DNA of 64,000 nucleotides, from NCBI GenBank assembly GCA_902801515.1, contig CADCII010000002.1, positions 1 to 64,000 on the forward strand, given 5' to 3'. The position numbers and the translations under genes are program-made. This stretch comes from an uncultured Lachnospiraceae bacterium (GTDB taxonomy: Bacteria; Bacillota; Clostridia; Lachnospirales; Lachnospiraceae). Below the pieces are notes generated by a model. The model worked only from the letters and a program-made list of their open reading frames with translations. It had not been told where the DNA came from and searched no databases. Shown here piece by piece: positions 25,631-34,150 of this stretch (positions are counted from its first letter, which is position 1; each line of letters opens with the position of its first letter).

Positions 25631-26179
25631 TCAGGGGAGGAGCACCTTCTCCATACACACCAGCCCGACATCCGGGATGCCGTTGAATTCGCAGGGAATG
25701 ATTCCCTTCTCTTCATAACCTGCTGCGGCATACATCCTTCGTGCATTCAGATTTCGTTCATTCGTGTCGATGCGAAGGACAGGAGAGCCATGCTCCAGAG
25801 CATATTCCTCATAAAACTGCAGGAATCTTTTTCCGGCACCGCAGCCGTTCATTTCCGGATCCACCGTCAGCGTATGCATGACCATGACCTGATCCTGTGC
25901 AGCGTCAACCGACCAGGACACCCTGGCATAAGCAGGCATCTGTTCGTGATTGATACGGGCTGAAGCTATGACCTTTCCCTCCGTCTCCAGTACAAACAGT
26001 TCTCCTGCTGCTATGGCTGTTCCGGCAGTCTCTTCCGTAGGATAGATACCCCTGATCCAGCCGATCGTGTAGCGTCCCTGCTCTTCCTCCCGCAAAACTC
26101 TGTCATAGATTGCAGCTACTGCAGGAATGTCATATTCCCGAGCCAGACGGATCGAAAATCTCCCGTTTGTTTCTTTCAT
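25631..26179 (-). CDS. GNAT family N-acetyltransferase
   Basis: This 182-aa protein is a GNAT acyltransferase. The acetyl-CoA-binding motif A is seen as VMHTLTVDPEMNGCGAGKRFL, and motif B as the segment up to RRMYAAAGYEEKG. The substrate is unknown. ATG 26179 has GGA 6 nt upstream; ATG 26200 is possible. It ends 3 nt before the cobalamin operon's -35 box and is transcribed the same way, but the riboswitch separates their control. A TATAAT at 26223-26228 (minus) may serve it. Confidence 0.85.
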   Translation of the reverse strand: MKETNGRFSIRLAREYDIPAVAAIYDRVLREEEQGRYTIGWIRGIYPTEETAGTAIAAGELFVLETEGKVIASARINHEQMPAYARVSWSVDAAQDQVMVMHTLTVDPEMNGCGAGKRFLQFYEEYALEHGSPVLRIDTNERNLNARRMYAAAGYEEKGIIPCEFNGIPDVGLVCMEKVLLP

Positions 26180-26222
26180 GCCACGTCCTTCACTGTTCAT
26201 TTTTTGTTGACCTGCATTATGA

Positions 26223-26268
26223 ATTATACCGTTTTAGTACATATCGACGCATAGCGATGTGTCGATAT
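26223..26268 (-). promoter_or_regulatory. -10 box and inverted repeat before the GNAT gene
   Basis: On the minus strand TATAAT (26223-26228) lies about 45 nt upstream of the GNAT start. An 8-bp inverted repeat ATATCGAC/GTCGATAT (26241-26248 with 26261-26268), with a central CGCATAGCGATG that is itself partly symmetric, covers the -35 area and abuts the AmrS stop. It could be an operator or a weak terminator; it lacks a U-tract. Confidence 0.45.
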
Positions 26269-27176
26269 TACACATTTCCCAGCCGGACTCTCCAAAGTCT
26301 CTTTTCCGCGATCTTCATAAGTTGCCTGAGCACCGGGATGTCGGTCGGTCTTTCATGCATCTTGTAGCGGGGGAAGTATCTTGTAATGTGAAGCGGCATC
26401 CGGGGATCGATCTGCGCGATCCACTCCGCCTCTTTCTCCATATCTGCTGGATCGTCATTCATTCCGGGGACGATCAGCGAAGTCAGTTCCACATGGCAGT
26501 CCTGCGCAGCTCTGGTTATAAATGCTTTGACGGTTTCCAGATCTCCGCCAAGCTGCCTGTAGATCTCTGGCCTGAAGCCTTTGAGGTCTATGTTCATGGC
26601 ATCGATATAAGGAAGCAGTTCTTCCAGCACGGGAAGTTCCGCCGTCCCGTTGGTCACCAGCACATTCAGCATCCCCGCCTCATGTACAAGGCGTGCGCTG
26701 TCTCTGACATACTCATACCCTGCAAGGGCTTCATTGTAAGTGAAGGCCACTCCTATATTGCCTCTGGCAGTTTCTCTTTTTGCAAGGGAGCACAGTTCCT
26801 TCGGGGATACTTCATACAGCCTCCGGAAGTCGGACTCTCCTGCCGCAGCGATCTCATAATTCTGGCAGAATGGGCAGGACAGATTGCATCCGTAACTGCC
26901 CACCGACAGAATCATGCTTCCGGGATGAAAGCAGGCCAGCGGCTTTTTCTCGATCGGGTCCAGTGCTATGGAAGTCAGTTTTCCGTAATTTGCGCAGATG
27001 ACTTTGCCGCCTTCATTCTTTCTGGCACGGCATCTTCCGAAAGAGCCTTCCGGGATGCGGCAGTGATGCGGGCATACGGGACATACAGCGACTCTGCAAT
27101 CTACAGCCTCATGGTTCCGGTCCGTCACTTCACTGCCCGTGATGCCAGAATCCCTGCACACCTCTTCGCTACACAT
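26268..27176 (-). CDS. amrS: AmmeMemoRadiSam system radical SAM enzyme AmrS
   Basis: This 302-aa protein is a radical SAM enzyme with the cluster motif CNLSCPFCQ (about 97-105) and an N-terminal Cys-rich segment (CPVCPHHCRIPEGSFGRC, about 32-49). The pattern matches the AmrS family that accompanies AMMECR1- and Memo-domain proteins. The reaction is not established to my knowledge. It overlaps amrA by 8 nt and completes the three-gene set. Confidence 0.93.
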   Translation of the reverse strand: MCSEEVCRDSGITGSEVTDRNHEAVDCRVAVCPVCPHHCRIPEGSFGRCRARKNEGGKVICANYGKLTSIALDPIEKKPLACFHPGSMILSVGSYGCNLSCPFCQNYEIAAAGESDFRRLYEVSPKELCSLAKRETARGNIGVAFTYNEALAGYEYVRDSARLVHEAGMLNVLVTNGTAELPVLEELLPYIDAMNIDLKGFRPEIYRQLGGDLETVKAFITRAAQDCHVELTSLIVPGMNDDPADMEKEAEWIAQIDPRMPLHITRYFPRYKMHERPTDIPVLRQLMKIAEKRLWRVRLGNV

Positions 27177-27687
27177 GGCGGATCACCTCAAACCGGTACA
27201 GACGCACGCCCTGTTCATTTTCGCCGATCCCGGCCTTTCTCTTCGCGATGCAGACCTGGTATTCCACACTGTCCACGCCTTCAAGATCCGGAAGAAGCAG
27301 CCCTCTCCGGTACCCCTTCTCCACGATCACTCCGTATCTCTTCACGTCAAGCTCCGCCTCCGACAAGATGGGTTCCGGAGGTGTGAGCACGTCCACATTG
27401 ATCTCCAGCTGATCCAGTTCCTCTTCACTGATCGGCTCAAATCTGGGATCTCTGGTAGAAGCAGAAATTGCGTTGGAGATGATCTCTTCCGCGAGATTCC
27501 GCCTGACAGGTTCAATCGTTCCGATGCACCCTCGAAGTTCTCCATGCTCATGGATCGACACAAACGCTCCAGCCCTGGCAGTATTCATTTCCTCTGTCAG
27601 TTCATCTGCTGAAGGACGGTAGATCTGTCCCTTACGGATATAGTGGTCTATTGTATTTCTCGCAAGCTGAACATACTGATCCATCAC
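27169..27687 (-). CDS. amrA: AMMECR1-domain protein AmrA
   Basis: This 172-aa protein is one AMMECR1 domain, recognised by the near-invariant HGELRGCIGTIEP motif (about 47-59), DPRFEPISEEEL, and the C-terminal GVDSVEYQVCIAKRKAGIG segment. The molecular role of the domain is not established. In many bacteria it is fused to the Memo domain; here it is a separate gene overlapping amrB by ATGA (27684-27687). Confidence 0.93.
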   Translation of the reverse strand: MMDQYVQLARNTIDHYIRKGQIYRPSADELTEEMNTARAGAFVSIHEHGELRGCIGTIEPVRRNLAEEIISNAISASTRDPRFEPISEEELDQLEINVDVLTPPEPILSEAELDVKRYGVIVEKGYRRGLLLPDLEGVDSVEYQVCIAKRKAGIGENEQGVRLYRFEVIRHV

Positions 27688-28499
27688 TGCACCTCCTCTG
27701 ACAGTGGGTGGTAGATACAGATACCGTATCCAACACCGAATGTAGCTTCGTGAGACAGCATCCTGCTTTCCACTTTCATCCCATCAAACGCTCCACCCAT
27801 AATCGTAAACGACCTGTGTCCGCATTCCATGCTGTCGTCAAGCAGCTGCTCATCGAATCCGGTCAGCGCCCCGAAGTCGCCTCTTCCCATGACATCCATG
27901 ATCTTCTCGTCATACTCGGGACCTTCCTGGCGATATCCATATGGCCCGTCCTGCTTCTGGCAGTGGCTCAGGTCACCGCTTCCTATGAAGACCCACCTGC
28001 GGCCAAGCCGGTCAGCCTCAGCACGGATCATTCCCCCAAACACACGATGGCTTGCAAGGGACAGGCCGGACAGCCCGATCCTGACCAGGCGGTAATCCGT
28101 GTACTTCTGGTTAATGAAGTAAAGCGGCACCATGGTTCCATGATCCAGTTCCGGGTCCCTCTCCCCCATAGTCCCGGCGGGAAAGCCTGCTTCGTCAGCA
28201 GCCGAAGTGATCGCATCCGCAAGTTCACGGTCATAGCGCACAGAAAACTGCACTCTCCCTGCGCCAAAACGTCTGAAGTCCCCGCGTGCTCCGACTCCTG
28301 GGGAGATGTGAAAATAGTCGCGGTACATCACCGAATGAGGCGATGTCAGGACGATCGTCTCCGGTTTCAGCCTCGCGATATCATCCGCAACCTCCTCAAA
28401 CGCATCCAGCGTCTTCTGAATCTTTCTCTCCTCGCCCCGCCCGATCTCATGAACCGCGATCGGCGGATGAGGCACCATATAACCAGCAAGCAGTCCCAT
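27684..28499 (-). CDS. amrB: Memo-like extradiol-dioxygenase-fold protein AmrB
   Basis: This 271-aa protein is related to class III extradiol dioxygenases and to human MEMO1. It starts with GLLAGYMVPHPPIAVHEIGRG, and shows TSPHSVMYRDYFHIS, LDHGTMVPLYFI and GSGDLSHCQKQDGPYGY, which contain the His residues of the metal site. ATG 28499 has GGAGGTGAC; the longer frame to 28556 runs into the palindromic repeat cluster and is not real. First gene of the Amr operon. Confidence 0.92.
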   Translation of the reverse strand: MGLLAGYMVPHPPIAVHEIGRGEERKIQKTLDAFEEVADDIARLKPETIVLTSPHSVMYRDYFHISPGVGARGDFRRFGAGRVQFSVRYDRELADAITSAADEAGFPAGTMGERDPELDHGTMVPLYFINQKYTDYRLVRIGLSGLSLASHRVFGGMIRAEADRLGRRWVFIGSGDLSHCQKQDGPYGYRQEGPEYDEKIMDVMGRGDFGALTGFDEQLLDDSMECGHRSFTIMGGAFDGMKVESRMLSHEATFGVGYGICIYHPLSEEVQ

Positions 28500-28516
28500 A
28501 AAAGTCACCTCCAATC

Positions 28517-28620
28517 TGAACAGGAGCCTTCTTGTGAACAGGTGCCTGTTGAACAAGTGCCTGTCACTCGTGCAATTTTGAACAGGTGCCTGTCACTTGT
28601 TCAATAAGCCACTTGTGCAA
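28517..28620. repeat. Palindromic repeat cluster between amrB and the SRAP gene
   Basis: The gap between the two genes consists almost wholly of the dispersed repeat: truncated units at 28517-28532 and 28535-28550, full units at 28549-28575 and 28578-28604 (TTGAACAGGTG-CCTGT-CACTTGTTCAA), and a half unit at 28610-28620. Adjacent units differ at the same symmetric positions (GCA/TGC versus GAA/TTC), so arm pairing is kept in the 28578 copy. Confidence 0.9.
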
Positions 28621-29226
28621 TTACAAAGGCAGCCTCAGCTGCTCATATTCCTGTGTTCTCGAAAGCAGCGGTGAGTTCCAGGCAAGGTATTCCTTCGTTT
28701 TGTCCGGCTCATGGATCCAGTCTCCGACCTCACTGGCCGGAAGGATCAGGGGCATCCTGTCGTGAACAGGACTCATGCTCTCATTCGCCTCTGTGGTCAG
28801 GATAATGAATCTCTGCTCTCCGTCAAACAGGTTATAGAACCCCGCAAGATAGATACACGCTTCCTGCGGCTTGAAGAAGGTAACCTTGTTCTTGTCCCTG
28901 TCCCACTCATAGAAACCAGCTGCCGGGATGACGCATCTTCTTCGCATTACACTCTCAGAAAACATCGGCTTCTGCAGGGCACTCTCACACCGGGCATTGA
29001 TCATCAGGCCGCCGGACTTCACTGCCGGGAATCCCCAGCGCATCTGCCCTGCATGCAGTTTCCGGTCAAGTCCGTAGAGGACATCCGCCATGTCAGAAGG
29101 ATGCCGATCTACGGAACCACTGCCTTCAGAGACCTGCACACGGACGGTCAGACTTGAATCGATCACATCCGCAAGCTCCAGAGCTTCTCTCTCAGCAAGT
29201 TCATCCACATAATATCTGCAGCACAT
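28621..29226 (-). CDS. SRAP-domain (YedK/HMCES-like) protein
   Basis: This 201-aa protein binds abasic sites in single-stranded DNA as a covalent cross-link through Cys2. It has Cys2 after the start (MCCRYY, in place of the usual MCGRY), AGQMRWGFP, the INARCES motif with the conserved Asn and Glu/Arg, RRRCVIPAAGFYEW and the conserved His in SPVHDRMPLIL. ATG 29226 exposes Cys2; a GTG two codons earlier would not. It starts 2 nt after the OGG gene stops, linking two DNA-repair functions. Confidence 0.92.
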   Translation of the reverse strand: MCCRYYVDELAEREALELADVIDSSLTVRVQVSEGSGSVDRHPSDMADVLYGLDRKLHAGQMRWGFPAVKSGGLMINARCESALQKPMFSESVMRRRCVIPAAGFYEWDRDKNKVTFFKPQEACIYLAGFYNLFDGEQRFIILTTEANESMSPVHDRMPLILPASEVGDWIHEPDKTKEYLAWNSPLLSRTQEYEQLRLPL

Positions 29227-29228
29227 CC

Positions 29229-30119
29229 TCACACCTTTGCAGGGGCTGTTTCCGCTCCCATATCCTTTGCTCTGTCATTCACTCCGCCACTCAGATTCCT
29301 GTAATAGGCAAACATATATTGCTGGTACACCCCATTGTACGGACGATAGCGCTCATAGGGATAACCATCGGGATACTCATTTGCAAGGATCCGCTTCACC
29401 CACACATCGACAGGAAACGCATCTATGTGATGCAGTCCGAACAGAGAGACACAATTAGCAACCTTCACTCCCACGCCGAACAGCCCGCACAAAGAGCGAA
29501 TCGTATGCTCCTCATTCGCCTCTTTCAAAGAATCCAGATCGATCACGCCATTCAGCACCGCGTCAGCTGCTGCATGCACATATCTGCACCGGTACCCCAG
29601 GCTGCATCCTCTCAGTTCGTCCTCACCAAGCTCAGCCAGCGCCTCAGGCGTTGGAAATGCATAGAACAGTTCACCTCTCTGATCGTGTTTCTGCTCTCCG
29701 CAGGCTTCGGCCAGAAGTTCAATTGACCGGCGGATCGCAGGAATATTCTTGTTCTGGGAGATGATAAACGAGACCAGCATCTCCCATGGGTCCTGACGAA
29801 GAATCCGAATCCCCTTCTCATGCTCCGCTGCCCGGAACAAGAAAGGATCTCCCTTCGGATCGATCCGCCCCCGGATCGCGGCATAGTTCTCATCAAGGTC
29901 AAAATACTCCCGCCAGAACCCGTCGAATTCTTCCAGGGTACAGTCCAGTTCAAAGCACTCCGAAGCGCTGTCTCCGTCATTGTCCACGGCTGAGAGATAC
30001 AGACACCTGTCGCCCGCAATGATCCGGTATACCAGCCGGTCCTTCTTCTCCCACCTGAAGCACTGCCCGCTGCCAGCAATCATATCCAGGTCAAAATCGT
30101 CAGCGATTCGTACGATCAA
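29229..30119 (-). CDS. 8-oxoguanine DNA glycosylase (OGG-type)
   Basis: This 296-aa base-excision enzyme has an N-terminal OGG_N-like domain (GSGQCFRW near residue 16) and a HhH-GPD domain with LFGVGVKVANCVSLF; Lys219 is the expected catalytic lysine and Asp238 in FPVDVW the catalytic aspartate. I propose the TTG start at 30119 because GGAGG lies 7 nt upstream; ATG 30161 would place the first residues inside the palindromic repeat. It is coupled to the SRAP gene. Confidence 0.88.
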   Translation of the reverse strand: MIVRIADDFDLDMIAGSGQCFRWEKKDRLVYRIIAGDRCLYLSAVDNDGDSASECFELDCTLEEFDGFWREYFDLDENYAAIRGRIDPKGDPFLFRAAEHEKGIRILRQDPWEMLVSFIISQNKNIPAIRRSIELLAEACGEQKHDQRGELFYAFPTPEALAELGEDELRGCSLGYRCRYVHAAADAVLNGVIDLDSLKEANEEHTIRSLCGLFGVGVKVANCVSLFGLHHIDAFPVDVWVKRILANEYPDGYPYERYRPYNGVYQQYMFAYYRNLSGGVNDRAKDMGAETAPAKV

Positions 30120-30134
30120 AACAACGCCTCCATA

Positions 30135-30160
30135 TTGCACGAGTGACAGGCACTTGTGCA
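30135..30160. repeat. Dispersed palindromic repeat, single copy
   Basis: TTGCACGAGTG-ACAGG-CACTTGTGCA, one copy in the reverse orientation relative to the cbiG copies, between the patatin and OGG genes. It lies 15 nt upstream of the proposed OGG start. Confidence 0.88.
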
Positions 30161-30177
30161 TACCTTCCTTCAAGCCA

Positions 30178-31026
30178 TCACTTGTCCGCTTCCAGGAATT
30201 CCCGCACCCGGGATATCTGTTCCTCAGCAGTATGCCGGCCAATCTGGTAGACTCTCTCCAGTTCTTCCGGATCCTTCTCAGTATGGCCGATCTTCAGATC
30301 TTCCGGCGGCCGGATGACAAATGACTGTCCTGCAATTTCTCTGTCTTTGATCTGGTCAAGCTGTCTGTTATACACAGTGTGCCGCCTTGCCATCGCCTGA
30401 GCAATCGCCGGATATTTGCGCAGCATTGCCAGCATAAGCGGAGAGGTTGGTTTCTTTCTGTATCCCTCAGGCTGGGTCAGGATAAGTACATTTCTGTCAT
30501 AGCCCTTTGATTCCATATACAGATAAGGAATGGGATCTGCTATCCCTCCGTCAAGAAGTGTATACTTCCCGATCTGTACCGGTCTGGAAACAACCGGCAT
30601 AGAGGAGGATGCTCTCATCCATTCGATATCCGTCTCTCCCCCATCCGAGCAGCGGTGGAATATCGGTTTTCCAGTCGTTACATCTGTAGCTCCGATATAG
30701 AATTCCAACGGATTCTTACTGAAAGTTTCTCTGTCAAATATATCCAGTTTATCCGGAAGTTCGTGATAGCAGAATTCAACACCATACAGGTCTCCCGTTT
30801 TCACCAGAGAACGGATACTGCAGTACCTGGGATCCGAACAGTATTTCTTGTTGTAGCGCAGCGGCCTGCCAATCTGACGGGACTTAAAGTTGCATCCGAA
30901 CACTGCTCCGGCTGAGATCCCGGCAGCACCGTCAAATTCCATATTCTGCTCCATGAAGACATCGAGAATACCGCAGGTAAACATCCCCCGCATCGCTCCG
31001 CCTTCCAAAACCAGTCCTTTTTTCAT
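30178..31026 (-). CDS. Patatin-like phospholipase
   Basis: This 282-aa patatin-family serine hydrolase has the oxyanion loop EGGAMRG (8-14), the nucleophile Ser38 in GISAG, and the catalytic Asp in LLDGGIADP (about 156-164). The C-terminal part fits the bacterial YjjU-like group. Substrate is unknown; lipid acyl hydrolysis is the family expectation. It lies between two copies of the palindromic repeat. Confidence 0.9.
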   Translation of the reverse strand: MKKGLVLEGGAMRGMFTCGILDVFMEQNMEFDGAAGISAGAVFGCNFKSRQIGRPLRYNKKYCSDPRYCSIRSLVKTGDLYGVEFCYHELPDKLDIFDRETFSKNPLEFYIGATDVTTGKPIFHRCSDGGETDIEWMRASSSMPVVSRPVQIGKYTLLDGGIADPIPYLYMESKGYDRNVLILTQPEGYRKKPTSPLMLAMLRKYPAIAQAMARRHTVYNRQLDQIKDREIAGQSFVIRPPEDLKIGHTEKDPEELERVYQIGRHTAEEQISRVREFLEADK

Positions 31027-31071
31027 AATACTTACAACTCCTCAAAACTCCTCAATGAATATCAGATTATA

Positions 31072-31098
31072 TTGCACGAGTGACAGGCACTTGTTCAA
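31072..31098. repeat. Dispersed palindromic repeat overlapping a stop codon
   Basis: TTGCACGAGTG-ACAGG-CACTTGTTCAA, one copy in the same orientation as that at 30135. Its last bases (31095-31097) are the TGA stop of the upstream acyltransferase-DUF6273 gene. Confidence 0.9.
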
Positions 31099-33089
31099 AC
31101 CCTCACCCGGATGGCGGGGCGGATCGCACCTGATGGTTTGTTGACGGGTCTCAGTGCAGGGCACAGCCTGCCTTCCAGGTCTATGATCGGCGCGGTTATC
31201 GCTTTCTCGCCGGCCGCACCCCTCAGCCACCACCAGGAGTAGCTGTAATTCTGATCGAACCAGACTACTTCATGGCTCAGGCGATCCACGTTGACTCCCT
31301 GCTTTTTTGCCGCTTCGGTTATACTCATGGTGCGGTCTTCATCGGTCGGGAAGTACTCAAGCGCCTGCTCTGCCGTAAGCAGTGTCACGAGATCTCCGTC
31401 TGTCTCCAGCATCTGTTCCTTCTCCTGCCTGCTGAAGATGCCGGTGTATTCTTCTGAGTTCAGCACTTTGCGAAGATCGCTGTCTTCCCATGTCACTTCT
31501 TCGTGTTTCCTGTGGTAGCTGTTCCCGGCGATCCCGTATCTGCTCAGCAGCAGCACGCTTTCGTCATCTTTGTCAACTACGATCCAGGGCACATGCTCTT
31601 TTCCCATCTTTGACGTGTCCATTTCGAAATGTCCCCACAGGACTTCGTCTCCGACTTCCGCGGCCTGCAATGCCTGGTATTCGCTTCGGTATTCTCTTCC
31701 CGTGTTCAGGCTGCGGATCAAGGCGAAACAAGCCAGAGCAGCCAGGCAGACGGCCGCCCCTGCGGCGATGCTCTTCCCCGAAAGTCTCTTCGCTTTCTTT
31801 CCGTCCTTTCCTTTCTCCCATTCCTGCCCGTCTGACCGGCTGTCTCGTGACGGGAGATGCAGCGGTATCCCTGTTGCCGCTTCAAAACTTTCCGCAGCAT
31901 CTGCCACGGCCCCTCCGGCCCGTCTCAGGAAAGCCGACAGATGCTCCGCGATCCTTGACAGCACCCGGACAGTCTGCCGTATGAGCCACCTGACGCACGG
32001 TGATACCACCGCGCTGCATGCTATGCTGCAAGCAAGGACGGCTGCGTAGCGAAGGATATTGTTCATCCTCACGTAAGTGAATATACGGCTGACAAAATAT
32101 CCATGGATCAGAAACAGTTCCCGGCTGAGTGCACTCATGTACTTTAACGCCCGGTTGCCGATCGCAACTTTCATGTGGATAAGCAGCACAAACACTGTAA
32201 ACGTGAGGCAGGCTGTTATCTGGGAAATGAGCGTGACTGTGCTGCTGTATCGTGCCAGGCTGTCTTCCCGGTAGTACCCCCAACACAGCACAAAGTAGAT
32301 AGAGATGAAAAATGTCACCACCATCAGCACTGCGAACAGCCTGATCAGAACCTTGTAATGCTTCCCGAAGAAACCGGTGATCTTTTCCCTGAACCGTGCG
32401 AACAGAAGTCCAAGTATAAACATTGGTGTGGAATTGTACCACCACTCTCCCCTGAACCAGTGGACCTTTGCTCCCGGAAGGTCATGTCCCTGATGGAAAC
32501 TGTACACTATGAGTGCGAATGTGGCGGCACACAACAAAGCCAACGCAATATCCCGGTTTCTGATCAGTCTGAACAGGCTATAGAAAATGAGATACAGTAT
32601 GACGATCTCGATGATGAACCAGCCGTTGCTGTTGATCAGTGTGATCCCCAGGATGCGCTCCCAGATCCCGGCCGTATCCCAGTGTATGCCGTAAACCTGC
32701 GTATTGAGCAGCACGCCCAGGGCATTGATCACCCAGAAAGGAATAAGGACCGTGGGAAGCCTGGTATACAGAAACTTCCTGAGGTAATCCTCTCTGGTAT
32801 AAATACTTGTAATAAGGCCATATCCAGAGAAAAAGAAGAACAGAGACGTAAACAGAATTCCCATGAAGCTGAATATCGTGACAGGTCCCCGGTAGTTTTC
32901 TCCATAAAATGAGATCTCCTGCGTCATGTGATGGAGGATTATTCCTACGCAGGCTGCCGCCTGGATCATCTTAGTCTGTTCAAGGCACAGAAAACCAGCG
33001 TTTCCGCCGCCTTTCTCCGGAAGTCGTGCTCTCCGGAAAATGAGCAGAAACAGCAGGGCAGGATATATGAGCAGTAGCAGGTCTTTCAT
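31095..33089 (-). CDS. Acyltransferase-3 membrane protein fused to a DUF6273 domain
   Basis: This 664-aa protein has an N-terminal acyltransferase-3 type region (about 30-365, ten or so membrane segments, with TKMIQAAACVGIILHHMTQ carrying the conserved His). A basic linker and one further membrane helix (about 425-440) lead to a C-terminal DUF6273-like domain (about 460-664: GDEVLWGHFEMD, WIVVDKDDESVLLLSRY, WWWLRGAAG, GAIRPAIRV). The C-terminal domain probably faces outside. Such proteins usually acylate surface glycans; the substrate is unknown. The stop codon lies in the palindromic repeat. Confidence 0.85.
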   Translation of the reverse strand: MKDLLLLIYPALLFLLIFRRARLPEKGGGNAGFLCLEQTKMIQAAACVGIILHHMTQEISFYGENYRGPVTIFSFMGILFTSLFFFFSGYGLITSIYTREDYLRKFLYTRLPTVLIPFWVINALGVLLNTQVYGIHWDTAGIWERILGITLINSNGWFIIEIVILYLIFYSLFRLIRNRDIALALLCAATFALIVYSFHQGHDLPGAKVHWFRGEWWYNSTPMFILGLLFARFREKITGFFGKHYKVLIRLFAVLMVVTFFISIYFVLCWGYYREDSLARYSSTVTLISQITACLTFTVFVLLIHMKVAIGNRALKYMSALSRELFLIHGYFVSRIFTYVRMNNILRYAAVLACSIACSAVVSPCVRWLIRQTVRVLSRIAEHLSAFLRRAGGAVADAAESFEAATGIPLHLPSRDSRSDGQEWEKGKDGKKAKRLSGKSIAAGAAVCLAALACFALIRSLNTGREYRSEYQALQAAEVGDEVLWGHFEMDTSKMGKEHVPWIVVDKDDESVLLLSRYGIAGNSYHRKHEEVTWEDSDLRKVLNSEEYTGIFSRQEKEQMLETDGDLVTLLTAEQALEYFPTDEDRTMSITEAAKKQGVNVDRLSHEVVWFDQNYSYSWWWLRGAAGEKAITAPIIDLEGRLCPALRPVNKPSGAIRPAIRVRV

Positions 33090-33133
33090 CGGTCTTTGCT
33101 CCCTAACCGCTGATCCTCTATGAAATCAGATAC

Positions 33134-33167
33134 ATTATATTATATTTTTACCTGCAGCTTTTTGAAA
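33134..33167 (-). promoter_or_regulatory. Promoter of the acyltransferase gene
   Basis: On the minus strand TTTCAA (33162-33167) is 17 nt from TATAAT (33139-33144); a second overlapping TATAAT lies at 33134-33139. It is about 45 nt upstream of the start. Confidence 0.55.
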
Positions 33168-33219
33168 GAATTCTTTTATTGTTTTGCGGGGATTTTGGTT
33201 CTGCTCTTACGATAAGTAT

Positions 33220-33253
33220 GGGCAGGATGGCGCGAAAAACGCCGATCCTGCCC
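33220..33253. terminator. GC-rich hairpin after the ThuA-like gene
   Basis: The 9-bp stem GGGCAGGAT/ATCCTGCCC (33220-33228 with 33245-33253) has an inner GGCG/CGCC stem and an A-rich loop. There is no U-tract on either strand, so it may stabilise an mRNA end rather than terminate transcription. The remaining 33090-33310 shows only the promoter listed. Confidence 0.45.
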
Positions 33254-33310
33254 GATCAGTCAAAACGAATCAATTTCGATTGGACGAAAATAAAAACCTA
33301 TCAATGAATA

Positions 33311-34150
33311 TCAATAGTACGGGAACAGTTTCAGCCGGTTATCGCCGCTCCTGTCAGGTCTGCCCAGTGTCACCTTGCCGGTAGCCGCCCATTCCGTTCC
33401 CCTTACCAACATTGTGATAAAGTTGAAACGGTCCAGAGCTTCCCAGTGTCCGATGGATGTCACAAAGACTCTTCCCTTTCCGTAGAGGTTTTTCCAGATT
33501 ACCGGGGTATACTGATTCACACCCGCCATCTTTGTCAGGTCACCGTCCGGAATATCGACCGGATGATGCTTCGGAGGGAATCCTGGTACTTTGTAGTTCT
33601 CGACATCATCAAATACAGAGCACAGAACATGCATCCGGGCCTCAGGGTGTACGATCACCTGCGTGAACAGATCATCAAACACATTCATCCACTTCGCGTC
33701 GATACCCTCGGTGATCGGATCATCCGGATCCATCACTTCTACAAAATGATCGTCCTTCGGGCACCGCCTGCATCCCTGATCCATGGCACAGTAGCCGCCC
33801 AGCAGTTTGCGCCACTCATCCGGCCAGTGCGGATCCACCCAGATACTGGAGTGATAGAATACGATTCCCTTCCCCTTCGCGACGAAGTCAAACACCGCCT
33901 GTTCGGTCTGTTCTCCAAACCGTCTGGCCGGCTGTGTCGGAAGAAGCTTGCCGTCATAATTGATGAACAGCACATCGTAAGGTTCCAGGAACTTGGGCGT
34001 GATGTTGCGGAATTCTTCAACGATCGTCACCTCAAACCGGCCGGTTGCTTCCAGCAGGTCGCGCAGTTTCTCTTTCATGATCCTGGACTGATGCTCAATC
34101 GTCACAAGACCAGTCACCAGCAGAACATTCACTTTATCCATATTTCTCAT
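33311..34150 (-). CDS. ThuA-like domain protein
   Basis: This 279-aa protein has a class I glutaminase-like fold of the ThuA (trehalose-utilisation) family: VNVLLVTGLVTIEHQS at the N terminus, YDVLFINYDGK, GKGIVFYHSSIWV, and VFVTSIGHWEA near the end. The typical ThuA family acts on sugars or sugar conjugates, but its chemistry is not firmly known. ATG 34150 was chosen; TTG 34156 and ATG 34141 are alternatives. It stands alone, with no sugar genes next to it. Confidence 0.82.
   Translation of the reverse strand: MRNMDKVNVLLVTGLVTIEHQSRIMKEKLRDLLEATGRFEVTIVEEFRNITPKFLEPYDVLFINYDGKLLPTQPARRFGEQTEQAVFDFVAKGKGIVFYHSSIWVDPHWPDEWRKLLGGYCAMDQGCRRCPKDDHFVEVMDPDDPITEGIDAKWMNVFDDLFTQVIVHPEARMHVLCSVFDDVENYKVPGFPPKHHPVDIPDGDLTKMAGVNQYTPVIWKNLYGKGRVFVTSIGHWEALDRFNFITMLVRGTEWAATGKVTLGRPDRSGDNRLKLFPYY

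Noticed and set aside
28500..28556. N-terminal extension of AmrB by 19 residues
   Set aside because: It is translated from the palindromic repeat cluster; ATG 28499 has GGAGGTGAC and the family's standard N terminus.
31042..31233. Small frame containing NKCLSLVQ read from the palindromic repeat
   Set aside because: It reads through the dispersed repeat and the end of the acyltransferase gene; similar peptides appear wherever the repeat is translated and do not mark a gene.
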